From positions 118,744,001-118,808,000 of the forward strand of contig JAZHRO010000013.1 in the NCBI GenBank assembly GCA_037157565.1: 64,000 bases of DNA, written 5' to 3'. How positions within the stretch are numbered: the stretch's first letter is position 1; each line of letters begins with the position of its first letter. Position numbers and translations under genes: made by a program. Shown piece by piece: positions 1 through 11,082 of this stretch. The DNA comes from Thalassia testudinum (lineage: Eukaryota; Streptophyta; Magnoliopsida; Alismatales; Hydrocharitaceae). The notes beneath the pieces were generated by a model. The model was not told the origin of the DNA. It worked only from the letters and a program-made list of their open reading frames with translations, and did no database searches.

Positions 1-353
1 CAAAAAAAAAAAAATACTGTTAGGTTATTTGAGATATTTGTTTCTGATTAAGTGCTTAATTATAGGGTTAATTTGGTGGTTTCAACCACCATTTTTACCC
101 CTTTCTTTTTATATTTTCTCCCTGATATTTGAGATACACTTTTGCTCTACATTGAATATCATTTTTTATTATTGATTTCACCTACATCATTATTCTTAAT
201 TACTATGATTAGTGAATTGATTTGTCAAACTTGCTTCCCACGAACAACCTCTGACTCACATTTGATTTTCAAGCTTATAAATTTAAATGCCGATTCGCTT
301 TTGTTGATTATACTACGACACGTATTTTAAAACTCGACGAAAGCACGTCAACA
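1..353 (+). repeat. 3' end of a truncated LTR
   Basis: The stretch ends in CGTCAACA at 353, the same terminal octamer as the family-B LTRs ending at 19782 and 57706. About 45 bases before the end it has TATACTACGACAC, a motif found at the same place in the family-A, B, D and F LTRs of this window. Unrelated sequence follows at 354. The start lies left of the window, so length, duplication and solo status cannot be judged. Assignment to the same Athila-like lineage is inference from these two shared motifs. Confidence 0.5.
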
Positions 354-605
354 ACATCTCCTAGGGTTTAAATCAACATATCCACATGCTAGTAGCACCC
401 ATCTCCCCTCTGCGTTCGCTACGCATGGCCACCTTCTACACGTCAATCTGTGATGCCCTAGCCCACTGCAGTAGAGACAGGCGAGGCCGTTGCGACAATT
501 CGCAACCACATGACCTCGCTCCCTGCTGCAGAAACAAAGAACACCCTCCTCCCCCACGCTAGGGAAACTTCTACCACCCACACGATCCCACATCCTCCAC
601 AACAC
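348..605 (-). pseudogene. LINE-type zinc-knuckle fragment
   Basis: The minus-strand translation holds two adjacent CCHC knuckles. The second is intact (Cys43-X2-Cys46-X4-His51-X4-Cys56 of the 85-residue frame). The first keeps Cys24, His32 and Cys37 but has Ser at position 27 where the second Cys belongs. Paired knuckles with this spacing are typical of the nucleic-acid-binding ORF1 of plant L1-like LINEs, and also occur in plant zinc-knuckle proteins. No start, RT or endonuclease is next to it. I read it as a decayed LINE fragment; the family is an inference. Confidence 0.4.
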
Positions 606-825
606 CCGCCCTCCATCAAACCTCTACTGCCTCCATGACCATGCCGCCTCCGCCCTTCCACCCTCCGTCGCCCCATCTTTCCCTAGAGACACCATCACCC
701 CCACCAACTCCTAAACACTAATTATTCCCAGAGCTCTCCCTCCTAGATTTGCGTATTTATCTGAGATTCCATAGGATATATTGTCATTTTATATTCCTGT
801 TGCTTTTATTTGGGACCCCAGTTAT

Positions 826-912
826 TAGGAGTCTTGTTGTTCTTCTCTTGTTTAGGTGTAAAAGAAAAGGTCATGTAAGAGATTGTGCCACCTTCATTCA
901 AGTAGTGTGTTA
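826..912 (+). pseudogene. second zinc-knuckle remnant
   Basis: In one plus-strand frame the residues FRCKRKGHVRDC follow a Leu where the first Cys of a CX2CX4HX4C knuckle should be, and a stop comes about nine codons later. It lies about 250 bp from the minus-strand knuckles and in the opposite orientation, so it is not part of the same frame. It is short and degenerate; a LINE or copia/gypsy gag origin is equally possible. Confidence 0.3.
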
Positions 913-2950
913 ATACATTTAACTAGCATCAACTAGTCGTAAAATCCTAACTTAAGAGGTTTAGATAGTGATTTTTACTCGAAAAATTTTTCACTCTACC
1001 ATCAAGTGTGATCTTTCTTATTTGTTGAGATTGATTCATATTTTTCTTATTTGTGATGAATGCTTATTTTTAAATTTTATATTTTTCTATAGTACACTAC
1101 TATTCACCCCCTCTAATCTAGACCTTAAATCCTACAGCGTCCCTACACACTCACAAATTAATCCCTCTTGCTTTCATCCCCACATTTTTTGCCTTGCATT
1201 TTTCCTCAATCTCAAAAGCCCTACAACTAAGTGCCAACTAAATTCCACTCAAAATAGCCTCTCCATTTTCATAAATCAACCTCCACTTATTCCTCGTGCC
1301 TACACCCAACCACAGACCCGACAACTCTCCCAATCAATTCCCAATTGCCCACCAATATTCCTCGCCGCTAATCCCACAATACCCGACTCCCTCAGCCACA
1401 CATAACACACGCCCGACACTCTCCCATAGCACCCGTGCACATCCACGTTCTCACGAGCACTAATATCTGATATCTCTCCCACTGCCTACGCAGAAACCCT
1501 GGACCACTCCCACCGCCTACGCACACACCACCCGATTCCATGCATAACTCACGCCCTCCCACTTAATTTCAGCACCACACAAAGCACCCGATAATACCCA
1601 CGCACGTACTCACACAATGCACACAACACACCCAACCAAGACACATGCCCGATTAATTCTTAAGACACCCATCTCAGGCCCTAAAGGGTTCCCAATTCCT
1701 CGCTTGATAGGAGACAGACACACATGTCCAGGAGTTCCACCGGTTACATCTACTCCTTCGCCCCACCCCCCTACCGTTCACGGTGATATCCGGGGGGGGT
1801 GGTGGTGACGCCTGCATCGCAACCTATCGTTGCCGACCACCACCATAGCCAGCGATCACACCGACAGCTCCCTCGCCGTGCCAGTGCAAGGGGTGTGTGT
1901 GTTGGCCGCGACCATCGCCAACGTCAACCTCCGTGTGTACTCACAGCATCCCCGCATGTGAGGAGCACGTCGGAAATCCAGCCACGTGCAGCTCCGCCTA
2001 AAGCCTCCAACGAGACGCACGCATGCTCCCGTAGTTCCACGTTCGTCGTTGACAACCCCGCCCCGTTGTCTGCCCTCTTATCTTGATGTTGTTTTTCTTT
2101 ATTACTAGTTTCATTAATTTCGTATTTGAAGTAATGAGATGAATCTTGGTTTCGTTTGATTGATTTCTTGTGGACGAAACTCTACTCACTCTATATTTGT
2201 GGTGATTGATTTCCATTTTTTTTAAATTCTGATTCATGTCGTAGCGAGTCACATGCAACGATAACGTGTTTGTTTCAGTGATTGCGGTGTCTCGATCAAT
2301 GGACTTGAGTTCACTTGGAAGTAAAGACGAGAAGATGTTAAGACGAGACAAAGGACAATTAACACACCTAGAAATCTTTCCTAAAACCCACCTTAGGATA
2401 ACACATTATCCTAAACCTATGTCCTAAACCTATTCTTAGAAAACTACCTACACCTTCATCCATGATCCTAAGGCCTAAACACCCTTGCTAAATTTAGAAA
2501 ACAAAGGCCATATACCATTACCTATGGTGGCCACCTAGATCCCTCTATCTACCATCAAATCCTCACTCAAAGGCCCTTCTTAAAAGCCCTTATCTACCCA
2601 TTAGAAGGCTTCTCCAAGACTCCAAAACCAAAGAAGATATCTCCTCCTAAAAACATTCAACCAAAGCCAACCAATTCCCACCCTCCAACCTAGATCTAAG
2701 GGCCCTCATCACACCACCTTTGACATCCACTTTAGCTTCTTCAAGAAGCTTCATGGCCAACCACTACCCTTGATTTACCTCCTCCCTTAGATGCCCATCC
2801 AAGGGTCTACCTCGATCCTGATTTGCTGGCCTTACCATGGTCCTTAATTTAAATTCAATGGCCCACATTTAGTTTTCATTTCTATAAATAAACCTAAGCC
2901 CCTACCAATTCCAACACTTGATATTCTACTTTAGTTTACCTTTCTTCTTT
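913..2950. other. Decayed intergenic sequence, no gene seen
   Basis: AT-rich at 913-1100, then C-rich, G-poor sequence at 1130-1790 with recurring CACGCxx/CCCAC phrases, a short G run near 1790, and phrases with CCTAAACC/CCTAAGG at 2380-2480. The phrase CTATTCACCCCCTCTAA near 1100 is similar to the junction often seen beside copia LTRs, but nothing else supports copia. CTATAAATAAAC near 2883 with GGCCCA shortly upstream is promoter-like; no plausible coding region follows. Open frames here are short and compositionally biased. Confidence 0.4.
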
Positions 2951-3480
2951 TTTACAAAATATGGGAGTTAATTTTATTCATCCCCCACTCCTTAGAAGCT
3001 TTAAAATAGATAGGGGAACTAGGCCAAAACTTATCGATACAAGGAAAAAAAAGAACCACAAGTAGTGACTTAGTACAAGGATAAATAATAAAAATCAAAG
3101 ACGCAGAATAGCCAAACAAGTGACCAACCAGAAAGCCACGTAGGGAAATTAAACTTTATCCAACAAAATAATTTTGAAGGCCCTATGAGGTCAACATTGT
3201 GTAGTATCAAAGATGCGCCAATCCCCAGTGCGCCATACGACAAGCCAAAAGGTTAACCGTAGGATGCATGAAGGATTTGCTGGGAGTGCCTGCGGAGATT
3301 GTTGAATTCCATACAGGCCTGCCACGCAACCTAGGTCTTGCCCATATAATAGTGCTATTGAGTTAACTTCAACCTCAAGAGGTAGCTCAGGGGCAGCGGA
3401 GAGTGCATGCTTAAGGGCTTTGATTAGGGCTATTTAAGGAAGCAAAATTCCCCTCACTAGACCCATCCCATGTCAGAATA
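2951..3480 (-). pseudogene. Possible RNase H-like remnant
   Basis: Minus-strand frames show, across frameshifts, an alternating Ala/Leu helix resembling the EAxALxxAL segment of plant RNase H-like domains (RVT_3 type), and further on a VNLLACRMAHWGL-like segment that recalls the NxxADxLAxxG helix near the end of that domain. There is no continuous frame. If real it would be the 3' end of a LINE. The match is by eye and weak. Confidence 0.2.
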
Positions 3481-4328
3481 AGAACTGTCATTAAAAGATG
3501 CGATATTGGCTTTAAGACCGAAAGACGGTCGAACCAAAGAGAGAGATAACCTCTTAGGATGGGTGAGTTTATGCCAATTCATCATTGGAAAATGCCATCA
3601 ATTTTGTTGGATCCTCTCCCTCTACCTCCATTACCTTGATCTTGAAGCCTTTGATTGCGCAGTAATCATAGGCCCTAATCCACCTGAATTAAGTTAGAAC
3701 CTAGCCTAATTTAGGCATTCTGCAAACATACACATCATACTTTGCATCGTAGTTGATTTATTAGTTTTGTAAATAATAATGTCGTATTATGCTCTAATTG
3801 AGAGGTATTAACAATTGCAGATAATCTGGGCCTGAGGATGACCGATCCAACCACATGGATCTGCTCATAACGAAGATGAGAGTCCAACGCTTCTGAGATC
3901 ACATTAATCAGACTCCCGTAGCATCCTAGGGAGTCTACAGAAGAGCAAGAGCCAAAAGGCAAATAGGTGAAAATTTGGACCTTAGAAGATAAATCTAACC
4001 ACATGAATGGATCTAGATCAGCAATTGTAATCCAACGATGAAAGAATCATCCCAATCGAAGACCTATAGCACCGTCTACAAAGGAGAAAAGATGGACAGC
4101 CACGTAGCACCGTCACAACTGCCCCTCGCTGCACCCACAACTTCTGAAGGCCCTTCCCGTGTGCTGTGGGTCGTTGTATCATCATCCAACGGCCACAACG
4201 TGCCCACGTAGTAGCCCCAGATGCGCCTCACCAACTGAGATTAAGCCTCAACCGTTGGATCTCCATCCAACAGCTGAGGGTAGCAGTGCAGGGATTTGGA
4301 AACTCGATGATCCGCGCCTCCAATGCGT

Positions 4329-4374
4329 TGGCTCATGTGCTGGCAAGAAAAGCGAGGACACGAGTTTGAAATGC
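4329..4374 (+). promoter_or_regulatory. tRNA-like A-box/B-box block in E1 LTR
   Basis: TGGCTCATGTGC (4329-4340) resembles the A box of RNA polymerase III genes (TRGYNNARNNGG), and GAGTTTGAAAT (4362-4372) resembles a B box (GGTTCGANTCC) with transitions. Their spacing is tRNA-like. The E3 LTRs have a better preserved version after the same GTTGGAT inverted repeat. It may be a captured SINE head or a degraded tRNA fragment; activity is not implied. Confidence 0.4.
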
Positions 4375-4483
4375 AATCCATGCAAAATCAGCAAGGAACC
4401 GTGTCTAGATGACTCAGAGCCCTCGAATCGAAATCAAACAGCATCGGTGTGGACGCTTGGCGAGCTGGCTAGAGTCGATTGGC

Positions 4484-4851
4484 CACGTGCATGATGATGC
4501 GTGCGTGCGCGTTTTGAAAATCAAAGGCGGTGGCTCTATGAATCTAAGCAAACGGCCTAGATGTGGCACATGCGTTAGGCATAATTAAAGCGTAAGCGGT
4601 GCGCGAGGAGAGAGAAACAAGCGGGCAGCATTTGAACGAGAGCACATGACCATCAGATGTGGATCCAAACGCCCAAAAGATGCCACGTGTCAGCATCTCG
4701 TGCGCTCCGAGCGTTTAAGGCACGAGGAAGGTGTTTTTAAGGTGTGATTTGGTCCGTTGATCTCCAAATCGAAAGATCTGATCGTACCAAGGTAGTTACA
4801 TGATTTAGTGGGCTCAAATGCTCATCTTGCCCCTCATTAAAGGTATAAAGA
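4484..4851 (+). promoter_or_regulatory. E1 LTR promoter region: G-boxes and TATA box
   Basis: Two CACGTG G-boxes (4484-4489 and 4684-4689, the second as CCACGTGTC, an ABRE-like context) lie upstream of GGTATAAAGA (4842-4851). The order fits a plant RNA polymerase II promoter. By comparison with other LTR promoters, transcription of E1 would start about 30 bases past the TATA box. Hormone or light control is only an inference from the G-box type. Confidence 0.45.
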
Positions 4852-5368
4852 AGGCCCAAGGCCCCCCCAGAATATCATCTTCCACCAGAACTTCTCTAGA
4901 CCCTCTCCAGTTCTTTAGACCTTCTTCTCTATCTCTCGCCATCTCTGGCTCTCTTCCTCTGGAGCTCCCACCAAGCCACCTTGGTGGATCACCGTTGCTC
5001 TCCCCAGCCTCTCTAGAAGGCCACCACGGACCACCCGTGGTGCCCTTATTTTTCTAGATAATAGCTTTTATTCATGCTCTAGTTATAGATGATAGCAAGT
5101 ACATGTCCTAATTTTATTTTGGAAATATTCATTGTCAAATAATCTGCGTGATATACATATTGTGATTAGTATTATATATATTGGTTAGTTGCAGTTAGTA
5201 GCATGTTCTCTAGTTAGCATTCTAATTCAGTATGAAATCGAAAATGTTTTCTACCTCGTAAATGAGTTCGACTAGGACTTACATCTCGTAAATTTTATTT
5301 GTTTTGACATACTTCGCGCTATACTATGACTAATTTACTTTAAAACATGATTTACGCCATGATCATAT

Positions 5369-5386
5369 TGGCACCATTGCCGAGAA
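5369..5386 (+). other. E1 primer-binding site (tRNA-Asp)
   Basis: TGGCACCATTGCCGAGAA lies 3 bases after the LTR end and matches the complement of the plant tRNA-Asp 3' end at 14 of 18 positions. All four differences are G to A. Confidence 0.8.
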
Positions 5387-7048
5387 GGCAACGGAATTTC
5401 TAATTTCTGATTCTCTAAACTTCATAATAACAAATCTTTATCTGCTTGCTCTCTTTGATGTGCAGGAAAATAGGATGAACTGGATCTACACACACATCGA
5501 GCGTAGATTTTTTAAAAAAAAATCAGGTGCACATCTTCTCTACCATGGTTTTAGGTTTCTTTCTGAATCTTAGGTTAGATTTGAATTTTAGTTAGAATTT
5601 GCTTTCTGAAAGAAAATAAAATTAGGTTTATCTTTGTAGAAAAAAATCAAAAAAAAAAAAGGTGGGTAGAATAGAGTTTCCTTTTGAATCCTAGGTTAGA
5701 AGTTGCTTGAAAAAAAAAATAGAGAAAATTTTGAAAAAGTTTTTCACTATAAAAAAATTTTGAAAAAGTTTGAGAAAAAAAAGAAAAAAAAATCGAAAAA
5801 AAAAGTGTTTTGGTGCAAAGGTTTGAAATTTGAACTTCAAACCTTTCGAAAGCCTTTCAACCACATCCCTGATTTTAACCCTAATTTTAAGGAACAATTT
5901 AAAAATTCATTTGTCGAAAATATATTGAGTGAAAAATTTTGAAATTTGGGTGCGAGCTTCATTTTGAAACCATCTTTCAAATGGCACCATTTATTTGAGA
6001 AAATTCAGATTTTGTAATTTTTGAAAATTCACAAATTACATGGATGTCAAACTAACTCAGATTTAAAAATTTTTGAATTTCAAACAGCAATTCTAAACAG
6101 TTCACGAATTTTATTTGACCAAAAATGGTAGGGTTTGAAAGATGATCTCATTAGTTTTCATTTCTATATTTTTACAGAATTTTTAGAGTTTATTTGATAC
6201 TGTTTCAAAGTGGAAAAGCAATCAGGGGTCAAAATTCAAAATCTGACCCCCTAACATTTAAAAATTCTTATTTATTCGGTTGAAATAGTAAAAATTACAA
6301 AAAAAATATTCTTTGAAAAGATAATTGAAAAAGGAATCTACCTGTCGAATTTCAAATTGTTTGGATTCCATTTGGATTCCCTGAGTTTTATTTCTATTGG
6401 CCTACTGAAACCCTGGAACTGCATGAACCCTAGGTTATACCTTTAGGGTCAAAATTTCTAGAGACCACACATTTGGGATAACCTAGACTAAATCAAGTCT
6501 AGTGCCTAGTCGGTGAGCTTGGTCACCTTGTGGACTGCTCACCACCTACTTAATTGAAGAAAAAAAGGCTAAAAAATCACAAGAACACACCTAATAACCT
6601 ACATTTGTCTTGAAACTATTGGGTGATTTCAACCTCTTCTGCCAAACCTGGTGAGTAAGCCTACAGGTAGTGTCAAACGACCATGGCTAAGGTGTATAAA
6701 GGAACCAAAGGGGAAAGCCGAAGGAAGAACCTTCCTCTTAGTCCCCTCGTAACCAGATTGGGTGAGTTAGCTTAAGAAGCGGGGATTATCTTCAGTTGGT
6801 TTCTCGACAAATTTCTTAAATAATTTAAACTCAAACAAAAAATCTTGTCATCTGATCTTAAGGACCAATCTGATTAACAAGGCCTTAGCCTTGTTTGGCT
6901 TGACTACACTAACCCTTTGTGTTGGTGTATTCAAGGAAGAAGGTCATTAAGACCTAAACTTGTTGGACCTTGGGACCCAAACCCAAGTCGGCAAAGGGGA
7001 CTCTCACCTAAACCTTCTTCCCAACCCTCTTCTTCTCAATTAGCTGAG
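5387..7048 (+). other. E1 5' untranslated leader
   Basis: About 1.66 kb between PBS and gag, A/T-rich with many A and T runs (5500-5800). From about 6470 it is clearly homologous to the E2 leader, including the phrase GTGAGCTTGGTCACCTT and the hairpin at 6720. Short frames at 5691-5942 are homopolymer artefacts. Confidence 0.7.
6720..6734 (+). other. Conserved leader hairpin
   Basis: GAAGG-AAGAA-CCTTC forms a 5-bp stem with a 5-base loop, followed by TCTTAGTCCCCTCGTAACCAG. The same stem and loop occur in the E2, E3 and E5 leaders. A leader position suggests an RNA role such as packaging or dimerisation; that is inference. Confidence 0.55.
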
Positions 7049-8863
7049 ATGGCTAATCCCGATCCTGGAGTTGGTCAAGGCCCTGAGAATCAAGACCCAG
7101 TGGCTCATCTAGAAGCCAAGGTTGAGGAGTCTGAGCAAAGATATGAGCAGAGCATTGACATGATCCTCACAATGCTAGACAGGATGCAGCATCCACCACG
7201 TAGAGAACAACTGCGGGACTTCTACGATCCGATGATGATGATTATAGCACCTTAGGTCCGGATTCCCATAGGCAGAGATGCATTCGAGTTAAAGCCGAAC
7301 ATCATGAGTCTAATTCAAACTCACTTCCATGGAAACTCAAATGAGGATCCCTTACAGCACATCGAAGATCTGAGTCTAATTGCAGAGTCAGTTTGACCCA
7401 GAAAGGTAGACATTAGAATTGTTCTCATGCAGCCTTTTCTTTTCTCTCTCAAGGATAAAGCTTCCTATTGGTTCAAGACTATCGGGAGGCTAATTGGTAC
7501 CTGGGAGGAATTACATCGCGAATTCCTCCAAAAGTTCTTCTCGATTGGTCGAACAAATGCAATGAGGTGCACAATCACGACTTTCTCCCAAGGCCCAGGA
7601 GAGAAACTACATGACACCTGGGATAGATTCCACGATCTTCTCAGGAAATGCCCGCACCATGATGTACCCAGATGGCATCTTGCACAAGTCTTTTACCATG
7701 GGCTAGATGACACACATCAGTACTTGGTCGATGCATCTAGCGGCAGGAATTTCCTTGCTAAGTACGAGAACAGCGCATTCGAACTGTTCGAATCCTCAAC
7801 AGAGAACTCGATGAATGCCACCTCTATGAACCAATTCCAACAACCTGAACAACAACGAGTTAATGTCCACGAAACTCATGCTAAATCTGCCCAAGCTGAT
7901 ATGAATATTATCACCAAGAAGCTGGACAAGGTGGATCTCCTCGATAAAAAGCTCGATGAATTAATGCGAGCAAGATCTAGGTTTCCTGGCAGTACAACTG
8001 CATCACACTCCTCTATAGCATCCCGAGCCCCTCCTGCTCATGAACATCTTTTCACTCAGGATGTTTCTTCTCCATCTCCACGGGATCCTGCGTGTTAGGA
8101 AGCCGTGAATAATCTGGATATGGCATCGTATAATCAGGATTATGCACCACATGACAATTCGAGTGCGTATTCTTTTGATGAATTTGCGTCTGAGACATCC
8201 TCGGCCTACGAAGATGCCAGTGCTATCCAAGGTTGCGAGTGTAATAACCCATATTCTAAGACTAATCCTAGTTGACGCCAGCATCCTAACTTCTCCTGGT
8301 CCGGTAACTCCCAGAGACCAAATCCACAACACTAGACCAGACAATATGGGAATGCGCAGAACACATACCTGAGGTAGCAGCCATTCCCGTCGCAGCAATA
8401 AACACGTTCTATTTATCAGCCGCTACACCAAGCTGCCAACTACCCACCAAAGCGGGCCAACCCTTTGGAGTCACTGAAGGAGGAATTATAGGAGTCAATC
8501 CAGAAATCGACTCATGACAACCTGGAAATTATGAAAGATATGGCTAACCAAATACAAAACATACAAAATACACAAAATCAGATGATGTAGGAGCATAGAT
8601 CACAGGGAGCCTTGCCCTCCCAACCTGTCTCGAACCCAAGGTATGTGCAGAATCAGGGTGCTCGCCTAAATTCCAAGCACCACAAGAACAGGCACATGCT
8701 ATTCTACAAGCACCTCCTGCATCACCTGGTTATGAGCAAGGTCATCCACCTTTATTGCAAAACCCCACGTATTTTGTTCCTTTTGCTCCTCCCCCACCTC
8801 ATGGATAGCACGTCGATGCAAAGGCTGTCACTTTGAGGACTGGAAAGATTACACAGGACCCAC
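7049..8863 (+). pseudogene. gag: E1 gag, N-terminal and central part
   Basis: Gag is the structural protein that packages element RNA into virus-like particles. The ATG at 7049 opens MANPDPGVGQG, matching the E2 gag start. The frame then holds a short coiled-coil-like stretch (LEAKVEESEQRYEQ), the retrotransposon gag core around 7427-7760 (SYWFKTIGR, LHDTWDRFHDLLRKCP, RWHLAQVFYHGL) and a Pro/Ser/Asn-rich tail with NFSWSGN. In-frame stops are seen at 7253, 7394, 8096 and 8273, with a frameshift after about 8480. No CCHC knuckle is visible, as is usual for Athila gag. The E2 insertion cuts the frame at 8863; it resumes at 25762. Confidence 0.85.
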
Positions 8864-11048
8864 TGTTGTGAACCATAGAGTGCGTATTTGATTAGAAAAA
8901 AGCATCGTAATATAGTACGTAATACAATCAACAAAAATATTTATAAAGATAACGAGACTTGGAGTCCCAGTCTTTCGTCTCTGGGAGACATTTATGGAAA
9001 TGCAAATTTGAAATCGATCTCTTTCGCTCTACTTGCTTAAAATCTCATTCCAGTTTATGGTGATTTACGTATTGATGTACAACATGCTAGTTCCCAAAAG
9101 AGAGTAATTAAAACATGCAACTTTAATCACAGCAAAAGATGATAACTAGGCACATGGTGATTTTCAACATATATATTTATATATATAAAAGATGATGAGG
9201 ATATCAAAGTTGCAGAGCACAGGTAGAGGAATGCTTGTACAGGGAAATAAAACTACTCGCTACCAGAAAATGACTACATATATAAATCTATGGGGGGATT
9301 TTGCATGCATCATTGGAGAAGAAGTAAGGAACTACACTATTAAGCAGTAAATAAAGTATGCAAATCTAAGAAGAACTATAATCTAATCTAGCAGAAATAA
9401 GGGTATTCGGAGGTGGCTCCGATAGCCTTTGAGTTGGTTGAGAGGAGAAGGAGGGGTGGCCAATGGTGCTTAGGTCGACTCTTGGAGAGACATTGGAGAC
9501 GTGATCCAGCATCTTGGCATGGAGGTGGTGGTGGCCATGGTGAAGCTACTCGTGGACATGGAGGTGGAGTGGATGTGGAATGAAACTAAGCTAAATGAAA
9601 CCAAGAGTGGATAGGTGCAAATGGCCATCCCTTAAGTGTTTTTATAGACCTAAGGGAATCTCTCTAGAGAATTACAGAATTCTCTAGAGAGGCCTGTGGT
9701 GGGAGCTCGTGGGAGAGTGAGAGAGAGAGAGGGTGGATGGTGGTTTTTAGATCCACCAAATGTGGATCTAAAAATTGAATGGTTCTTGGTTGCTAGTTTT
9801 AGCAACCAAGGCAACAACACATGGTAGAGAGTTCTAGAGAATGCTAGGCTAGGTATTTTCATGTGGATGGTGTGTGTGGGTGTGTGTGGGTCAAAACTTA
9901 GGTGGCTAGGTTGATTAGGTTAGGTTATAGTGGGTTTAGGTCAAGGTAGGTCTCAAATTAGGGTTGTAAACCCTAATTCACTAAGGTAAAGTGCAATTAA
10001 ACTTAATAAAAGTTTAATTGGGTGTGTGAAAACTTAATTGAGAGTAAAATAACTCAATTAAGTCAGGTCTAGGTCAATTAAACTCTCACTGAGTCCAATT
10101 GGATAGTGTGTGCTAATATCAGGGCTCAATTGGACTCAATGAGTTCAATTGAATAGGCCGATGGAATTGACTAAGATCCAAGTCAATTAGGTTTAGTGAG
10201 GACCTAATTAGGTCCTTAAGGAGGTCTAGAGATGATGTACTAGGGTTAGGGCACATTAATTTAGGTTTCTATGGGGTTAGAATTGGGTTTAAGGGGCTAG
10301 AGATCCAAGATCAAGGCTTCAATTCCACAACAGGAACTAGAGGACAGTATCAGACGTCTAATAAAGTTGTCATGCATCTTATAGTGAAAAATTAGAAGTC
10401 CAGACTTGTTTTCTAGACGTCCAATCAGAGTCAGCAGGGATTTTGGGTTCTATTTTGGGTATTCTACAGAAATTGGGCGTCTGACCAAGTGTCTGGACGT
10501 CCAATAAAATTGCAGAAGTGGGTTTAAGGTGTACGGGAGTTGGCTAAGGGTTTTGGACATCCTATAACTCATCTGAGCATCCAAGTAGAGGCTAAAATTA
10601 GGATTTTAAGGTTTCCTAGGGTGTGGTGACCTAATCTAAGGGTGGTTAAGGCTTGGGGAGGCTTTTAGGCTATCCTAGGGCTAGGATGGACCTAAGTTCA
10701 TAATTTATTGCTTTATTCCTACTTAATAGAATAGCATACTGTAACTCCCTTACATTATTATCTACTGTATCTAATCTAAGCCTTCCGCTCCAACTCTGCT
10801 GCAACACCAGTTATCCTTTATTCTTCTGATCCAACTTTAGATCCAACTTCAGATCTACCTTCTGATCAGCTTATTACCTGTAATTGGTATAATGCACCTA
10901 ATCAGCATATTACAGCATTATTTTATGCATAGCTAAAAGAAAGCAGTCAAGATGCAAATAATGCTTATGCATGCATGAATTACCCTAACTTATGCTAAGT
11001 CCTAGCCTAATTTAGGTCAATTAAGACCTATGATTGCTGCGCAATCTT
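8864..11048 (-). repeat. E2 3' LTR (family A)
   Basis: About 2185 bp. The plus-strand left end TGTTGTGAACC equals the end of the 5' LTR next to the PBS. The right end GCAATC-TT lacks the expected terminal CA (TT instead), so the first two bases of the LTR are mutated or the end is slightly misplaced. It contains the CTCTCTAGAGAATT palindrome (9660-9691), the TATA box near 9640, the paired GAGTCCAATTG inverted repeats (about 10078-10155) and the GACGTC-rich stretch (10350-10590). Confidence 0.88.
9638..9691 (-). promoter_or_regulatory. LTR-A TATA box and perfect palindrome
   Basis: On the minus strand a TATA box (complement of TTTTTATAG near 9638-9648) follows a perfect inverted repeat with 14-bp arms (9660-9673 and 9678-9691, arm CTCTCTAGAGAATT) and a 4-base loop. 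The arms are identical in the other E2 LTR and in the solo LTR at 45257, while the loops differ. Confidence 0.6.
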
Positions 11049-11082
11049 ACCCCCATGCCTAAATCTTGCTAGTCCCTAGCAA
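11049..11082 (-). other. E2 3' polypurine tract with hairpin
   Basis: On the minus strand a perfect 7-bp hairpin (TTGCTAG / CTAGCAA around GGA, 11066-11082) is followed by TTTAGGCATGGGGGTAA directly beside the 3' LTR. A purine-rich tract at this place primes plus-strand DNA synthesis in LTR retrotransposons. Confidence 0.7.

Larger units (their letters stand above)
3652..5365 (+). repeat. E1 5' LTR
   Basis: Starts TGATTGCGCAGTAATCA, nearly the same terminus as the family-A and F LTRs, and ends ...GATCA four bases before the PBS. Length is about 1714 bp. The body (4250-4390) contains a GTTGGAT-CTCC-ATCCAAC inverted repeat and a tRNA-like block also present in the E3 LTRs. The final 110 bases hold the diverged conserved end block (5254-5280) and CTATACTATGA. 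The left duplication cannot be checked because the right end of E1 is outside the window. Confidence 0.8.

Noticed and set aside
968..1405. 145-codon frame in the left flank
   Set aside because: Low-complexity Ser/Pro/Thr/Asn translation without motifs; no sign of a promoter or exon structure.
4166..4369. Frame in the E1 LTR ending RASNALAHVLARKA, resembling the RNase H-like RxxNxxAHxLA helix
   Set aside because: It falls in the LTR, over the tRNA-like block that has a homologous non-coding copy in LTR-C. A single short motif is not enough.
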